From positions 62,001 through 126,000 of the forward strand of contig NZ_QVTD01000012.1 of assembly GCF_003429105.1 (NCBI RefSeq): 64,000 nucleotides of DNA, written 5' to 3'. This document shows, piece after piece, positions 42,558 to 57,142 of this stretch. Positions within the stretch are counted from its first letter, which is position 1. Each line of letters begins with the position of its first letter. A program made the position numbers and the translations under genes. The notes below the pieces were generated by a model. The model was not told the DNA's origin, did no database searches, and saw nothing but the letters and a program-made list of their open reading frames with translations. The DNA is from Peribacillus glennii. Its GTDB lineage: Bacteria > Bacillota > Bacilli > Bacillales > DSM-1321.

Positions 42558-43256
42558 CTAACCTTGACGGTTTTTATTGATATCGAATTTTTTCTCGTAA
42601 TAAATCTTAAAGCCTATTAGAACCGGCACTAAGATGGCAGTCGGCAGTAACCATAATAGCAGGTTCGAGGATTGTATATTTAATAATTTCGGAGCGCCAA
42701 AAACAGTAAAAGCAGTCACCGTTGATATACAGCAGGCAATCATACCTCCGAAATGTTCAAAATACCAATGCATTTTTTTCACAGGCCTGCGTATCCAGTA
42801 GGTTAACTGAATTCCGCCAAGAAAAAGTCCAAGCAGTGGGAAATAAGTAATTAACGGTGACCCAATCGTAAAACCGTAAATCCCAATTCCAAGTCCTGAA
42901 ACAACTAATAAAGTGCTTACAAGAAGATCCGGGATACTCCGATGGGGCTGTTTCCTTGTTTTGAAACGAAGTACACGTATTCCATACCATGCGGAAGCAC
43001 CACTTAAAATGGAAATAAATATTAAGAACCACGAAAAAGAGATTCTTTCATTATCAGCATTTGTATCAAAAAAAACCCGATAAACCCCCATATAAAAGGC
43101 TGATGCCGCTACTATACTCATTGAATACACATAAATCCATCCAACCCTGTTATGTATTTTCCCTCCTTTTTTAGTCACCATAGGAATCCAAAAAATAATC
43201 AAGGCTAAAAAGCCTGCGATGATATGGATAATTCTAAATAAAGAAAAAACTGCCAA
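42558..43256 (-). CDS. DUF2306-like integral membrane protein
   Basis: 232 residues with about seven hydrophobic segments. The N terminus (FSLFRIIHIIAGFLALIIFW), the loop KKGGKIHNRVGWIYVYSM with a conserved His and Arg, and 'HWYFEHFGGMIACCISTVTAF' with a second His are typical of DUF2306 and related quinone- or heme-interacting-looking membrane proteins. The function is not known to me. Monocistronic, in a local run of accessory genes. Confidence 0.75.
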   Translation of the reverse strand: MAVFSLFRIIHIIAGFLALIIFWIPMVTKKGGKIHNRVGWIYVYSMSIVAASAFYMGVYRVFFDTNADNERISFSWFLIFISILSGASAWYGIRVLRFKTRKQPHRSIPDLLVSTLLVVSGLGIGIYGFTIGSPLITYFPLLGLFLGGIQLTYWIRRPVKKMHWYFEHFGGMIACCISTVTAFTVFGAPKLLNIQSSNLLLWLLPTAILVPVLIGFKIYYEKKFDINKNRQG

Positions 43257-43554
43257 GTAATTGACCCCCTTTATTCCATTTTATTCAGATTTATCAACCA
43301 GCTTCCCGAGAATTAATATTCCATATATAACAAAACCTACCATTTTTTATATAATTTATTCAACAAAAATTTATCCGTTTTCAACCTCTTCCTCCCCGTT
43401 GGCGAAAGAAAAGACAAATATTTAAACTAGTAAAATACTCTTTAAAATTCAACTTCTATTATTTCAATGTGATTTTATATGTAATTAAGAACAAATACAA
43501 AAGGAGCGGCCTTGGCCTGCTCCCACCTGAAATAATGTTATTTATTCTGCACGA

Positions 43555-45015
43555 TTAAAAAGGAAACTTCCTAAATTGAGTTTGAACCGATACCCATTTG
43601 GTCACTGTAAATTCTTCAACTACCCATGGGCTTCCAAAGCGGCCTAAGCCACTCGCCTTATTTCCTCCAAACGGTAAGTTAGGATGTGCGTTAACGGTTT
43701 GATCATTCACATGTGTCATTCCGGCATCAATTTGAAGGGCAAGTTCTTCCCCTTTTACCAAATCGCTTGTGAAAATAGCTGAAGCTAGCCCATATTCAGT
43801 TTCATTCGCCATATCGATAGCTTCTTCATCAGAGTCCGCTTTTATAATGGTAGCAATAGGGGCAAATAATTCGGTTTGTGCAAGTTTGCTTGAGTTCTTT
43901 ACGTCAATAAATACATACGGTGTTAAAATATTGCCTTCACGTTTTCCTTCAAGTATAAGTTTTTCGCCCGCATGTTTTGCATCCTCAATCACATTAAGTG
44001 CTTTCTCAAGCTGACGCTCATTCACAAGCGGACCAATAACTGTTTTTGGATCTCTTGGGTCACCATAAGGCAGGCCTTTCACTCTTTCAACAAATTTCTC
44101 AACGAACTGGTCGTATTTGTCTTTTTGAACAATAATTCGATTTGTAATCATGCAGATTTGGCCTTGATGAAGGAATTTACCAAAAATAGCTGCATCAACA
44201 GCCGCATCAATATCTGCATCGGAAAGAATAACAAATGGGCCATTTCCTCCGAGCTCAAGTGCCACACGTTTAAGGTTTTCCCCCGCAATCTTGCCGATAT
44301 GTCTTCCGACCGGAGTGGAACCTGTGAAACTAATCAAGCCTGGAACTGGGTTGGTTAACATCTCATCGCCGATTTCCTGCAGGTCGGTCAATATCATATT
44401 AAATACCCCATTCGGCAGACCGGCTTCTTCAAATGCTTTTGCAATAATGGAACCGCCTGATAACCCAACTTGGATATCAGGTTTATGAACGACACTGTTT
44501 CCTAACGCAATTGCCGGTGCAATCGTTCTCATCGATAGATTCATAGGAAAGTTAAACGGTGAAATCGAAGAAATGACCCCGAGTGGCAAGCGATGAATAT
44601 GATTCACCTTGCCATCTACCATAGAGGGAACTTCCCGAACCTGATAAAGTTCATCAGCCATAACAATCGCTTCTTCTATTTCATCTATTGATACTTGAAC
44701 TTCGATATTTGCCTTAATGATTGTTCCCCCGGTTTCCCGAACTACTACATCCACAATTTCTTCACGATTTGCTTTTAAGTACTCCGCTGCTTTAATAAGC
44801 ACTGCTCTTCTTTCTTCCACGGAAGATTTTGCCCATTTTTTTTGTGCACTTTTTGCAATTTCAAAGGCTTTGCCAAGCTGGTCTTGCGTGGCCAGCCGAA
44901 CTTTGGTGATAACTGAATTATCATAAGGATTTAGTATATCATAGGTTCTTTCGCTGAGACCTTCTGTCCATTCACCGTTTATAAAGCTTTTATTTAAATT
45001 TTCATAGCGAACCAT
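43555..45015 (-). CDS. Aldehyde dehydrogenase (YfmT-like, vanillin/benzaldehyde type)
   Basis: 486 residues, normal ALDH length. NAD(P)-dependent oxidation of an aldehyde to the acid. The Rossmann segment is SFTGSTPVGRHIGKIAGENL, the general base is in ALELGGNGP, and the nucleophilic Cys in FLHQGQICMITNRI; 'PFGGNKASGLGRFG' lies near the end. Overall it resembles B. subtilis YfmT, an aromatic-aldehyde dehydrogenase; there, as here, the neighbour is a soluble chemoreceptor (YfmS). It lies 29 bases downstream of the chemoreceptor gene and therefore behind the c-di-GMP riboswitch. The substrate is inferred from similarity only. Confidence 0.88.
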   Translation of the reverse strand: MVRYENLNKSFINGEWTEGLSERTYDILNPYDNSVITKVRLATQDQLGKAFEIAKSAQKKWAKSSVEERRAVLIKAAEYLKANREEIVDVVVRETGGTIIKANIEVQVSIDEIEEAIVMADELYQVREVPSMVDGKVNHIHRLPLGVISSISPFNFPMNLSMRTIAPAIALGNSVVHKPDIQVGLSGGSIIAKAFEEAGLPNGVFNMILTDLQEIGDEMLTNPVPGLISFTGSTPVGRHIGKIAGENLKRVALELGGNGPFVILSDADIDAAVDAAIFGKFLHQGQICMITNRIIVQKDKYDQFVEKFVERVKGLPYGDPRDPKTVIGPLVNERQLEKALNVIEDAKHAGEKLILEGKREGNILTPYVFIDVKNSSKLAQTELFAPIATIIKADSDEEAIDMANETEYGLASAIFTSDLVKGEELALQIDAGMTHVNDQTVNAHPNLPFGGNKASGLGRFGSPWVVEEFTVTKWVSVQTQFRKFPF

Positions 45016-45044
45016 TATAAATCTCTCCCCTTAATACTACCTGA

Positions 45045-45923
45045 TTATATTTCACTCTTAATAATCTTTTCAGCATACTCCGCCAAGGAATTTGCATTAT
45101 GATTGATTTCCTGCATCGTGGCGGCAAGCTCCTCCAGTGCAGCCGATTGGCTCTCTGATTCTGAATTACTTTTAGAGACGGATTTATGCAGCTGTGAAAT
45201 AAGCCCATCAATCTTTAAAACCGTGCTTCTTATTGTTTCGGTATGTTCCTTGGAGTTGCCGGCCATTTTACGGATTTCCTGTGCGACTACCGAGAACCCT
45301 TTCCCATAATCACCCGCCCTTGCAGCTTCTATTGAAGCATTGAGACCAAGTATTTGGCTATGGTCTGAAACTTCCCTTACCATTTTCGCCACTTTTTCTA
45401 TTTCCTGCACACTTTCCAACACACTATTCGATTGCTCGGAAATGAAATGCATCGTTTCTGAAAAAGAAGTGACCGACCCGGCTAATTCCTGTATGGTTGC
45501 CGTTACCTGTTCCACGGCCACGGATAGCTTTGATGCAATATCAAATAAGTTGTTATATTGTTCCAAGGAACTGGCAACCCCTACAGCCCCGATGACATTT
45601 CCTTTCTCATCAGATATAGGAATGGCATTGGCCTGTACTGGAAATCCAAAGATTTCCTTTGGTAAAATGGTTTGTTGTACTTTTCCATATTGAACTGCTT
45701 CATACATCCCATCACCTTGATGAAGTATGTATCCTGTCTCCAATGGTGGTATCGTCTTGGAACCCACACCCAATAACAATTTTTCCCTGTCAGAAACACC
45801 AATTGTGAAGTCTTGCGGGAACAAATCTTTAAGAAGCGGGGCAACTTCCATGAATGCTGCAATTCTAGGATGTAATTCTTGATCAGGATTTATATCATGC
45901 GGTCCATCCAATAGACTTTTCAT
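45045..45923 (-). CDS. Soluble methyl-accepting chemotaxis-type receptor (YfmS-like)
   Basis: 292 residues from the ATG at 45923 (GGAGAT upstream; an earlier ATG at 45965 is unsupported). It has no membrane segment or signal peptide. The N-terminal half (about 30-135) is a PAS/cache-like sensor (SKTIPPLETGYILHQGDGMY; NAIPISDEKGNVIGAVGVAS). The C-terminal half is a shortened receptor signalling coiled coil with the CheA/CheW-binding tip ILGLNASIEAARAGDYGKGF and VVAQEIRKMAGNSKE. B. subtilis YfmS has the same build. It probably feeds an internal signal into the chemotaxis kinase. Leading the operon behind a c-di-GMP riboswitch, it links c-di-GMP level to taxis. Confidence 0.9.
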   Translation of the reverse strand: MKSLLDGPHDINPDQELHPRIAAFMEVAPLLKDLFPQDFTIGVSDREKLLLGVGSKTIPPLETGYILHQGDGMYEAVQYGKVQQTILPKEIFGFPVQANAIPISDEKGNVIGAVGVASSLEQYNNLFDIASKLSVAVEQVTATIQELAGSVTSFSETMHFISEQSNSVLESVQEIEKVAKMVREVSDHSQILGLNASIEAARAGDYGKGFSVVAQEIRKMAGNSKEHTETIRSTVLKIDGLISQLHKSVSKSNSESESQSAALEELAATMQEINHNANSLAEYAEKIIKSEI

Positions 45924-46009
45924 AATAGAATCTCCATTCTTTTGATAGTTATGAAGGCAGATCATAAATTTCTAGTTTCATAATTTAATGCTGATTCCCA
46001 AATTGAATA

Positions 46010-46045
46010 TAAAAAAATCCGCCAAAAGATTCGCGAAGGCAGTTT
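46010..46045 (-). terminator. Riboswitch-associated terminator in the chemoreceptor leader
   Basis: On the minus strand AACUGCC pairs with GGCGGAU-side bases (CUGCC with GGCGG, one G-U) around UUCGCGAAUCUUUU and runs into UUUUUUUAU. It lies between the aptamer and the start codon, so it is the probable expression platform. Confidence 0.7.
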
Positions 46046-46082
46046 AATCATTAAACATATTCCCTGTTACTTTCATACCTTT

Positions 46083-46172
46083 TTGGCAACCCGACTGTCA
46101 TAGCAGTAAAATGCCTTAGACTCGTGGCTTTGCGTCCTTATCTTTCAATAAGTTTGCCGTTTCGATTGTCAC
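46083..46172 (-). ncRNA. c-di-GMP-I riboswitch (GEMM-I) upstream of the chemoreceptor / aldehyde dehydrogenase operon
   Basis: On the minus strand: ACGGCAAACUUAUUGAAAGA, UAAGGACGCAAAGCCACGAG, UCUAAGGCAUUUUACUGCUA, then GACAGUCGGGUUGCC. The GGCAAAC start, GAAA tetraloop with its receptor, GGACGCAAAGCC core, CUAAGG and closing GGGUUGCC fit the GEMM-I consensus closely, better than the copy at 34.2 kb. An intrinsic terminator follows about 40 bases later, so control of transcription is expected. Confidence 0.92.
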
Positions 46173-46299
46173 TTAAATGTTAAATCTTTCAGCTTATTAT
46201 TTCAACGTTTTTTGACGTTTATTGACAGTAATTAGGATAATATACCTATGATATTTGGTTCATCGCTATTTTAATGCATTGTTTACTATTGTAATCAAA

Positions 46300-46339
46300 T
46301 AAAAAGGCTGTACCACTTATTAAGTGATACAGCCTTTTG
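46300..46339 (-). terminator. Terminator of the gatCAB operon
   Basis: On the minus strand AAAAGGCTGTATCACTTA pairs with TAAGTGGTACAGCCTTTT (one G-T) and continues TTATTTG, about 80 bases past the gatB stop. Confidence 0.88.
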
Positions 46340-46416
46340 TTCACAGATAGTTGTATCTGCGCAAGTCTAGTCCCTCTGCTCATGACTCTACCAGGATTGT
46401 GATGGGAGAGTTTTTC

Positions 46417-47847
46417 TTACCTTTTCTGAATCTCTTCTAAAAGGATTTTATTGACAAGCTGCGGGTTGGCCTGTCCCTTTGTCGCCTTCATGATCTGGCC
46501 GACAAGGAAGCCAATCGCCTTTTGTTTTCCAGCTTTGAAATCTTCAATCGATTGCGGATTGTTATCTAATGCCTCGCCGACAATCTTCTTCAGCGCGCCC
46601 TCATCCGAAATTTGGACAAGGCCTTTTTCTTTCACGATTGTCTCGGCATCCCCGCCGTTTTCAACCAGTTCCTTAAAGACTTGCTTGGCGATTTTGGAAG
46701 AAATCGTACCATTTTCGATCAGCTTGATCATCCCCGCCAATGCTTCAGGCGTCAAGGCAACCTCATGCAGTTCTTTTCCTTCTGCATTTAGATAGCCGGA
46801 AAGTTCACCCATGATCCAGTTGGATGCCTGTTTTGCATCGGCACCCTTTGCAACTGCCGCTTCAAAGAAGTCAGCAGTTTCCTTTGTTACCGTTAAAACA
46901 GCTGCATCATAAGCCGGAAGGGCAAGCTCTTCCATGTAGCGCTGCTTCCTGGCATCTGGAAGCTCCGGAATTTCCGCACGGACCCGGGCTTTCCAATCTT
47001 CATCAATATAAATGTTCAATAGATCCGGCTCAGGGAAATAACGATAATCGTCTGAACCTTCTTTAACACGCATCAATAATGTTTTGCCGGTTGCCTCGTC
47101 AAAACGGCGCGTTTCCTGTTCAATCGCACCTCCGGAACTTAATACCTCTTCCTGGCGCTTTTCTTCATACTCCAAGCCTTTTCGGACAAAGTTGAAGGAG
47201 TTTAAGTTCTTCAGTTCCGTCTTTGTTCCGAATTCCTTTTGACCTGCCGGGCGAAGCGAGATATTTGCATCACATCTCAACGATCCTTCTTCCATCTTGC
47301 AATCGGAAACACCGGTGTACTGGATGATGGACTTTAATTTCTCCAAATAAGCATACGCCTCTTCAGGAGAAGATATATCCGGCTCGGACACGATTTCAAT
47401 CAAAGGCGTCCCCTGGCGGTTGTAATCACATAGCGAGTAACCGTCCCCTGTATGGGTCAGCTTTCCCGCATCCTCTTCCATATGGATACGCGTAATTCCA
47501 ATTTTCTTCTTTTTGCCGTTTACCTCTATTTCAATCCAGCCATGCTCCCCGATTGGTTTGTCAAACTGGGAAATCTGGTAAGCCTTCGGGTTATCCGGGT
47601 AAAAATAGTTTTTTCGGTCAAACTTCGTATCTGTCGCCACTTCGCAGTTTAACGCCATGGCAGCTTTCATTGCATAGTCCACGACTTTTCTGTTTAGTAC
47701 AGGAAGCACACCTGGGTAACCAAGGTCCACCACCGTCGTATTTGTATTCGGGGCAGCGCCGAAATGGTTCGGGCTTGCCGAGAATATTTTGGAATCTGTT
47801 TTAAGCTCAACGTGCACTTCGAGTCCAATAACCGTTTCATACTTCAT
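46417..47847 (-). CDS. gatB: Asp/Glu-tRNA amidotransferase subunit B
   Basis: 476 residues from the ATG at 47847, which follows AAGGGGTG; the GTG nine bases upstream overlaps that site. It is the tRNA-binding and kinase subunit of GatCAB: it activates Glu-tRNA(Gln) or Asp-tRNA(Asn) with ATP, and ammonia from GatA completes the amide. Family motifs are [59 protein letters not shown] and the C-terminal YqeY-like tRNA-binding domain. Third gene of gatC-gatA-gatB, 12 bases after gatA. It implies that the organism lacks GlnRS. Confidence 0.95.
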   Translation of the reverse strand: MKYETVIGLEVHVELKTDSKIFSASPNHFGAAPNTNTTVVDLGYPGVLPVLNRKVVDYAMKAAMALNCEVATDTKFDRKNYFYPDNPKAYQISQFDKPIGEHGWIEIEVNGKKKKIGITRIHMEEDAGKLTHTGDGYSLCDYNRQGTPLIEIVSEPDISSPEEAYAYLEKLKSIIQYTGVSDCKMEEGSLRCDANISLRPAGQKEFGTKTELKNLNSFNFVRKGLEYEEKRQEEVLSSGGAIEQETRRFDEATGKTLLMRVKEGSDDYRYFPEPDLLNIYIDEDWKARVRAEIPELPDARKQRYMEELALPAYDAAVLTVTKETADFFEAAVAKGADAKQASNWIMGELSGYLNAEGKELHEVALTPEALAGMIKLIENGTISSKIAKQVFKELVENGGDAETIVKEKGLVQISDEGALKKIVGEALDNNPQSIEDFKAGKQKAIGFLVGQIMKATKGQANPQLVNKILLEEIQKR

Positions 47848-47859
47848 TTTTTTCACCCC

Positions 47860-49317
47860 TTACAGCTGCGGTTTTTGTTTATGGAAATCAGTCGCCTGCT
47901 CAAATGCGTGGGCAGTGCGGTAAATTGTGCTTTCGTCAAAATGCCTTCCGATAATCTGCAACCCAAGCGGAAGCCCATTCGCAAAGCCGCATGGCACGGA
48001 AATACCAGGAACCCCGGCAAGGTTTACAGGAATCGTTAAAATATCGTTTGCATACATTGTCAATGGGTCGCTTGTTTTTTCACCAATTTTAAAAGCCGGA
48101 GTCGGCGTTGTCGGCCCGACGATCACATCATATTTCTGGAAGACATCTTCAAAGTCCTTCTTGATCAGTGTACGGACCTTCTGGGCCTTCTTATAATACG
48201 CATCATAATATCCGGAGCTTAATGAGAAGGTTCCGAGCATAATCCGGCGCTTCACTTCATCGCCGAAGCCTTCCGCGCGGGTCTGCTTGTACATTTCGAT
48301 CAGATTAGCTGCATTGTCGGTACGGTAGCCGTAACGTACCCCGTCAAAACGCGAAAGGTTTGCGGATGCTTCCGAAGAAGAAAGCAGATAATAAGTAGCC
48401 AAGGCATACTTTGAGTGAGGCAATGAAACTTCTTCCCATGTCGCTCCCAGTTTTTCTAGTACCTTTAACGCTTCAAGGACAGAGTTTCTCGCTTCTTCGC
48501 CGACACCCTCGCCAAGGTACTCTTTAGGAACCGCGATTTTCAATCCTCTGATATCCCCTGTTAAGGAATTCACAAAACTTGGCACCTGAACATTGGCTGA
48601 AGTGGAATCCATCGGATCAATGCCCGAAATCGCTTCAAGCAGGTAAGCATTATCTTCTACTGTATTTGTGATTGGACCAATTTGATCGAGTGAAGAGGCA
48701 AACGCAATCAAACCGAAACGAGAAACCCTCCCGTAAGTAGGCTTAAGGCCGACCACACCGCAATAAGCTGCTGGCTGGCGGATGGAACCCCCTGTATCCG
48801 AACCAAGGGAAAACAAGACTTCGCCCGCTGCGACGGAAGCCGCCGACGCACCTGAAGAACCTCCGGGTACATACTCAAGGTTCCACGGGTTACGGGTAGC
48901 CTGGTAGGCTGAATTTTCATTCGAGGATCCCATCGCAAATTCATCCATATTCAGCTTGCCGACTGTGACAGTCTCAGCATCCTGAAGCTTCTGGACAACT
49001 GTTGCATCATAAATAGGGTCAAAATTTTCAAGAATCTTACTGCCGGCGGTTGTCCGAATGTTTTTCGTCACGATGTTATCCTTAACGCCGATCGGCATTC
49101 CGAATAGGTTGCCCTTCACTTCCCCTTTTGCAATCTTTTCGTCCAGCTCTTTTGCCTGTGATCTCGCTTTTTCTTCATTTAATGTCAAAAACGATTTCAC
49201 CTTATCTTCCACCTGGCCGATTCGCTCGTACGATTCGTTCACAAGATCAGATACGGATAGTTCTTTCTTATGTAAAAGCTGATGAAGCTCTGATACTTTA
49301 TGGTCAAACAGTGACAT
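47860..49317 (-). CDS. gatA: Asp/Glu-tRNA amidotransferase subunit A
   Basis: 485 residues. Glutaminase of GatCAB, of the amidase-signature family. The Ser-cisSer-Lys triad is visible: Lys in [11 protein letters not shown], the two serines in [20 protein letters not shown] followed by [16 protein letters not shown]. It releases ammonia from glutamine and channels it to GatB. Gaps of 12 bases on both sides show tight coupling with gatC and gatB. Confidence 0.95.
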   Translation of the reverse strand: MSLFDHKVSELHQLLHKKELSVSDLVNESYERIGQVEDKVKSFLTLNEEKARSQAKELDEKIAKGEVKGNLFGMPIGVKDNIVTKNIRTTAGSKILENFDPIYDATVVQKLQDAETVTVGKLNMDEFAMGSSNENSAYQATRNPWNLEYVPGGSSGASAASVAAGEVLFSLGSDTGGSIRQPAAYCGVVGLKPTYGRVSRFGLIAFASSLDQIGPITNTVEDNAYLLEAISGIDPMDSTSANVQVPSFVNSLTGDIRGLKIAVPKEYLGEGVGEEARNSVLEALKVLEKLGATWEEVSLPHSKYALATYYLLSSSEASANLSRFDGVRYGYRTDNAANLIEMYKQTRAEGFGDEVKRRIMLGTFSLSSGYYDAYYKKAQKVRTLIKKDFEDVFQKYDVIVGPTTPTPAFKIGEKTSDPLTMYANDILTIPVNLAGVPGISVPCGFANGLPLGLQIIGRHFDESTIYRTAHAFEQATDFHKQKPQL

Positions 49318-49329
49318 TATTTCCCCTCC

Positions 49330-49620
49330 TTAATCCAAAATAGATGGAACGCGGATTTGTCCACCCTTACTGTCAGGTGCATTTTTCAGCACTTCTTCAA
49401 CCGGCAGCCCCTTTTGCGGGATATCCTCTCTCATGACATTTTTCATATCCAGAACATGAGAAGTCGGTTCAACATTTTCTGTATCCAGTTCATTCAATTG
49501 CTCGGCAAATGAAATGATTTGATCCAGCTGTTTCGTGAACATTTCTGTTTCTTCCTCAGTTATCGCCAGCCGTGCCAGATGGGCAACATGCTTAACCTGG
49601 TCCTTAGAAATACGTGACAC
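49330..49620 (-). CDS. gatC: Asp/Glu-tRNA amidotransferase subunit C
   Basis: 96 residues from a GTG at 49620, preceded by GGAGGTGG; this gives the standard GatC N terminus [19 protein letters not shown], whereas the in-frame ATG at 49647 has no ribosome binding site. GatC is a small belt that stabilises the GatA-GatB complex. The C-terminal [19 protein letters not shown] is typical. It leads the operon; a terminator-like hairpin lies about 30 bases before its start. Confidence 0.93.
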   Translation of the reverse strand: MSRISKDQVKHVAHLARLAITEEETEMFTKQLDQIISFAEQLNELDTENVEPTSHVLDMKNVMREDIPQKGLPVEEVLKNAPDSKGGQIRVPSILD

Positions 49621-49651
49621 TCTCTCCACCTCCAAAGCTTTTTTCAATTAT

Positions 49652-49688
49652 TAAAAAAGCGGCTTAATTCCTGAACCGGTAAGCCGTC
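49652..49688 (-). terminator. Terminator hairpin in the gatCAB leader (possible attenuator)
   Basis: On the minus strand ACGGCTTA pairs with TAAGCCGC around 13 bases and runs into TTTTTTAAT. It is about 30 bases upstream of the gatC start, too close for a promoter in between. A TATAAT (49726-49731) upstream suggests that transcription starts near 49719 and must pass through it. An alternative CTGAA / TTCAG pairing could open it. Confidence 0.6.
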
Positions 49689-49917
49689 TTTGAACCCGTT
49701 TTTTCAGTTGAGAAACACAATATCAATTATACCGGAAATTGTCTAAAAACAATAATATAATCATATCAAACTTTTTCATAGTAAAGCAATAACCATAAGA
49801 CTGCCCTCAGTAATAACTTTTTAAATTAACGTCGACAATTTGTTGAAATCTGCTGTTTTTTCAGGAAATACCAATAATATTGTCCGGGAAATAAGAAAAA
49901 TGCTGAAGATTGTCTTT

Positions 49918-49952
49918 ATAAAAAACCTTCCCGCATTTTCAGGGGAAGGCCG
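49918..49952 (-). terminator. Terminator after the P5C dehydrogenase gene
   Basis: On the minus strand CCTTCCC pairs with GGGAAGG around nine bases and is followed by TTTTTTAT, ten bases past the stop. Confidence 0.85.
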
Positions 49953-49961
49953 AAATTTTCC

Positions 49962-51509
49962 TCAATACATTTCAGATGTTGTCTTGCCCTGCATATGAAG
50001 CAAGAGATAATCCGGGCCGCCCGCCTTTGAATCTGTACCGGACATATTGAAGCCGCCAAATGGCTGGTAGCCTACAATGGCCCCTGTGCAGCCGCGGTTG
50101 AAGTAAAGGTTTCCTACATGGAAGTGTTCGCGTGCCTTCTCCATATTCATGCGGTTTTTGGTAATTACAGCTCCTGTCAGCCCATACTCTGTATTATTCG
50201 CGATTTCAATCGCTTGGTCGAAGTCCCTGGCCTTGGAAAAAGCCACGACCGGCCCGAAGATTTCTTCCTGCATGATGCGTGCGTTTGGATCAAGGTCGGC
50301 AAAAATGGTCGGCTTAATGAAGAACCCGGTGGAATCGTCCCCTGCACCGCCTGTCATCAGCCTGCCTTCCTGTTTGCCGATTTCAATGTATTCCATGATT
50401 TTCTTATACGCATTATGATCGATGACCGGACCCATGAAGTTTGATTGTTCTTCCGGGTTGCCGATGGTAAGCTCTTTTGTTAGCTCGACAGCACGGTTTA
50501 GTACTTCATCGTATACATCTTCGACGACCACTGCACGGGAGCATGCTGAACATTTTTGTCCGGAGAACCCGAAAGCAGATTTCACGATGGATTGGGCCGC
50601 GAGATCCAGGTCGGCTTCTTTATCGACAACAATCGTGTCTTTCCCTCCCATTTCAGCGATGACACGCTTCAGCCAGATTTGGCCTTCATTTACTTTTGAA
50701 GCGCGTTCGAAAATGCGTGTTCCGACATCGCGAGACCCTGTAAAGGATATAAAACGAGTGCGCGGGTGGTCAACCAAAAAATCTCCAACCTCAGCCCCGC
50801 TTCCCGGTACATAATTAAGGACGCCTTTCGGAAGCCCTGCTTCTTCCATTACTTCCACAAACTTGGCCGCAGCTACAGGAGTAGTGGAAGCCGGTTTTAA
50901 TAAGATCGTATTGCCCGTTACAATTGCCGCAACAGCCGTGCCTGCCATGATGGCAAACGGGAAGTTCCATGGAGAAATGATAATGCCTACCCCAAGCGGG
51001 ATATAATCATAACGGTTATATTCATTTGCCCGGCTTTGAACCGGAATCCCGTCTTTCAATTTCAACATCTGCCGTCCGTAAAATTCCAGGAAATCAATCG
51101 CCTCAGCCGTATCGGCATCTGCTTCATTCCATGGCTTGCCGGCTTCTTTTGTTAAAAGGGCTGAGAATTCATGCTTGCGGCGCCGAATGATTGCAGCGGC
51201 CTTGAATAGAACATCCGCCCGTACTTCAGGTTTTACCTTTTTCCAAATATTGAATGCATGATCAGCTGCCTTCATTGCCTGTTCCGCCAATTCGCGGTTC
51301 GCTTTGGATACGCGGCCGATCACTTCTTGTTTATTGGCAGGGTTATAGGAAACGATTTTATCTTCAGTGGAAATCCGCTCTCCTCCGATGAGTAAATCAT
51401 AGTCTTGGCCCAAATATGCTTGAACTGTCTTGAGGCCTGTTAAATAATCGTTTTTGTTCGTGTCATGAGAGAAATCAGTAAATGGTTCATGCTTGTATGA
51501 CTGTACCAA
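49962..51509 (-). CDS. rocA: 1-pyrroline-5-carboxylate dehydrogenase
   Basis: 515 residues, as for Bacillus RocA/PutC. It oxidises glutamate semialdehyde (from P5C) to glutamate with NAD, the last step of proline and arginine/ornithine breakdown. The NAD segment [15 protein letters not shown], catalytic Glu in [12 protein letters not shown] and nucleophile Cys in [13 protein letters not shown] are all present, and [20 protein letters not shown] near the end is characteristic of the P5CDH branch. RocA and PutC are close paralogues and cannot be separated here; no arginine or proline genes are adjacent. Monocistronic, with a terminator on its 3' side. Confidence 0.9.
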   Translation of the reverse strand: MVQSYKHEPFTDFSHDTNKNDYLTGLKTVQAYLGQDYDLLIGGERISTEDKIVSYNPANKQEVIGRVSKANRELAEQAMKAADHAFNIWKKVKPEVRADVLFKAAAIIRRRKHEFSALLTKEAGKPWNEADADTAEAIDFLEFYGRQMLKLKDGIPVQSRANEYNRYDYIPLGVGIIISPWNFPFAIMAGTAVAAIVTGNTILLKPASTTPVAAAKFVEVMEEAGLPKGVLNYVPGSGAEVGDFLVDHPRTRFISFTGSRDVGTRIFERASKVNEGQIWLKRVIAEMGGKDTIVVDKEADLDLAAQSIVKSAFGFSGQKCSACSRAVVVEDVYDEVLNRAVELTKELTIGNPEEQSNFMGPVIDHNAYKKIMEYIEIGKQEGRLMTGGAGDDSTGFFIKPTIFADLDPNARIMQEEIFGPVVAFSKARDFDQAIEIANNTEYGLTGAVITKNRMNMEKAREHFHVGNLYFNRGCTGAIVGYQPFGGFNMSGTDSKAGGPDYLLLHMQGKTTSEMY

Positions 51510-51628
51510 TTAAATCCCCTCCAATGTATAACTTCAAGTGCTTTCCAATACCATTTTAACCGATATTTTCTAAGTGTTCAAACATGTAAATGTATTTCAA
51601 TGATTAGGAATAGTCAGATATTTAGACG

Positions 51629-51653
51629 AAAAAAAACCCGCTTACTGCGGGCA
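51629..51653 (-). terminator. Terminator after camS
   Basis: On the minus strand CCCGC, five-base loop, GCGGG, then TTTTTTTT. It ends the pcrA-ligA-camS unit. Confidence 0.88.
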
Positions 51654-51657
51654 TTTC

Positions 51658-52824
51658 TCAGTTATAGATATGGACAAATGGCTCTTTTTCTCCTGCTTTT
51701 CGAACAATAAGCGCTTCTTGTCCGTTGACGGAGGTAATTGATACCTGCACGGAAATATAATCCTGGAAGTGCTGCATGACCTTCCCTGTTACATATTGGG
51801 TAAAGCCTACAGCTTCTGATTTTCCGTAGAATTGAATCGGAATATTAATATCCAGCTCTTTCAGCTGGTCATCGACATAGAAAGCGCGCCCAATCACGCC
51901 ATTAAAGTTAGGGAAATATTTCTCGACGTCCTGTTTGAAACTTTCGAAGGCATTTACATCAGCACGGAATTTATTTTTTGTTTTCTCATCGGCCGGGAAT
52001 AAATAATATTTTTCATTGATATCTTTCCATCTGCCAATTCGGCTGCTTCCTTCATCAACGTTTGTATAGGAGATGAAATTCCCAGGTACAACAGATGAAT
52101 TTTCTTTTTGTTCAAATAGGGCGATCGTGATTGGAACAGAATCTAATTTCTCCATTTTCCTCAATCTCTGCAGTAATTCCTGGGCAATCTTCTTTCCTTC
52201 CTGTTCCATGTTTTTTACATCGGAACTATAGGTGGCCCCGTATTCTTCTTTCTGGTAATAGTGGATGGAATTAAGTGCGAGCCCGATGACAACTCCCCCA
52301 AGCGCGAGTTTGTCATCATTATTTCTTACCAGGTAATTTTGTTCAAGAATGTGCGCTAAATAAATCGGGTTCTCTTGATTCCTTTTGTCAATGTCACCTT
52401 TTCCGGGATCCAGTGGGTTGAGGCCAATATTATCTTCCGGTTTCAGGCCCTCTTCCTTTAGCTGTTCCTTTGTAAATTTACGGTTGAGCAAGAGCTGGAC
52501 CGTCCGTTTATCCAAATGCTGGCCTTCCTGGTACAAATACCGGTCAGGGTCGAATTGGTCCTGGGCAATCCGCATAAGGCCGGTTTCAAACTCTTCTATA
52601 TCGTACCGCGTGTTTAAATTTGAAACGACGAGCCCGCGCGCTTTTGAAGGTTCAAACTGTGGTATCGTACGATAATATTTATCCGAAATGTTATATTTCG
52701 GTATGATGACTTTCTCCTTTGAATTATCCGATTCCTGGACCACTTCTTGCTGCTTCTCGAATTGCGGGGCGCACCCGCCAAGAAGCAACGCAAGCATCAG
52801 TCCGACCAAGGAGATTTTTTTCAT
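51658..52824 (-). CDS. camS: CamS family sex-pheromone lipoprotein (YerH)
   Basis: 388 residues. Lipoprotein signal MKKISLVGLMLALLLGGC with lipobox LGGC, then the CamS domain through to the end ('YRTIPQFEPSKARGLVVSNL', 'LDPGKGDIDKRNQENPIYLA', 'VNGQEALIVRKAGEKEPFVH'). In enterococci and staphylococci the signal peptide of CamS precursors gives rise to peptide pheromones; in Bacillus the homologue YerH has no settled role. It lies 12 bases after ligA, as in B. subtilis. GAGGTG supports the start. Confidence 0.93.
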   Translation of the reverse strand: MKKISLVGLMLALLLGGCAPQFEKQQEVVQESDNSKEKVIIPKYNISDKYYRTIPQFEPSKARGLVVSNLNTRYDIEEFETGLMRIAQDQFDPDRYLYQEGQHLDKRTVQLLLNRKFTKEQLKEEGLKPEDNIGLNPLDPGKGDIDKRNQENPIYLAHILEQNYLVRNNDDKLALGGVVIGLALNSIHYYQKEEYGATYSSDVKNMEQEGKKIAQELLQRLRKMEKLDSVPITIALFEQKENSSVVPGNFISYTNVDEGSSRIGRWKDINEKYYLFPADEKTKNKFRADVNAFESFKQDVEKYFPNFNGVIGRAFYVDDQLKELDINIPIQFYGKSEAVGFTQYVTGKVMQHFQDYISVQVSITSVNGQEALIVRKAGEKEPFVHIYN

Positions 52825-52836
52825 GGATTACACCTC

Positions 52837-57097
<4,261 letters not shown>

Positions 57098-57130
57098 GAA
57101 AACACCGCCCTTTATCGAACATTTGTTTCT

Positions 57131-57136
57131 ATTATA
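57131..57136 (-). promoter_or_regulatory. -10 element of a probable pcrA promoter
   Basis: On the minus strand TATAAT, 33 bases before the pcrA start. The expected -35 position (57154-57159) falls inside the palindrome at 57143-57162 and has no good hexamer of its own. Confidence 0.5.
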
Positions 57137-57142
57137 CTATAT

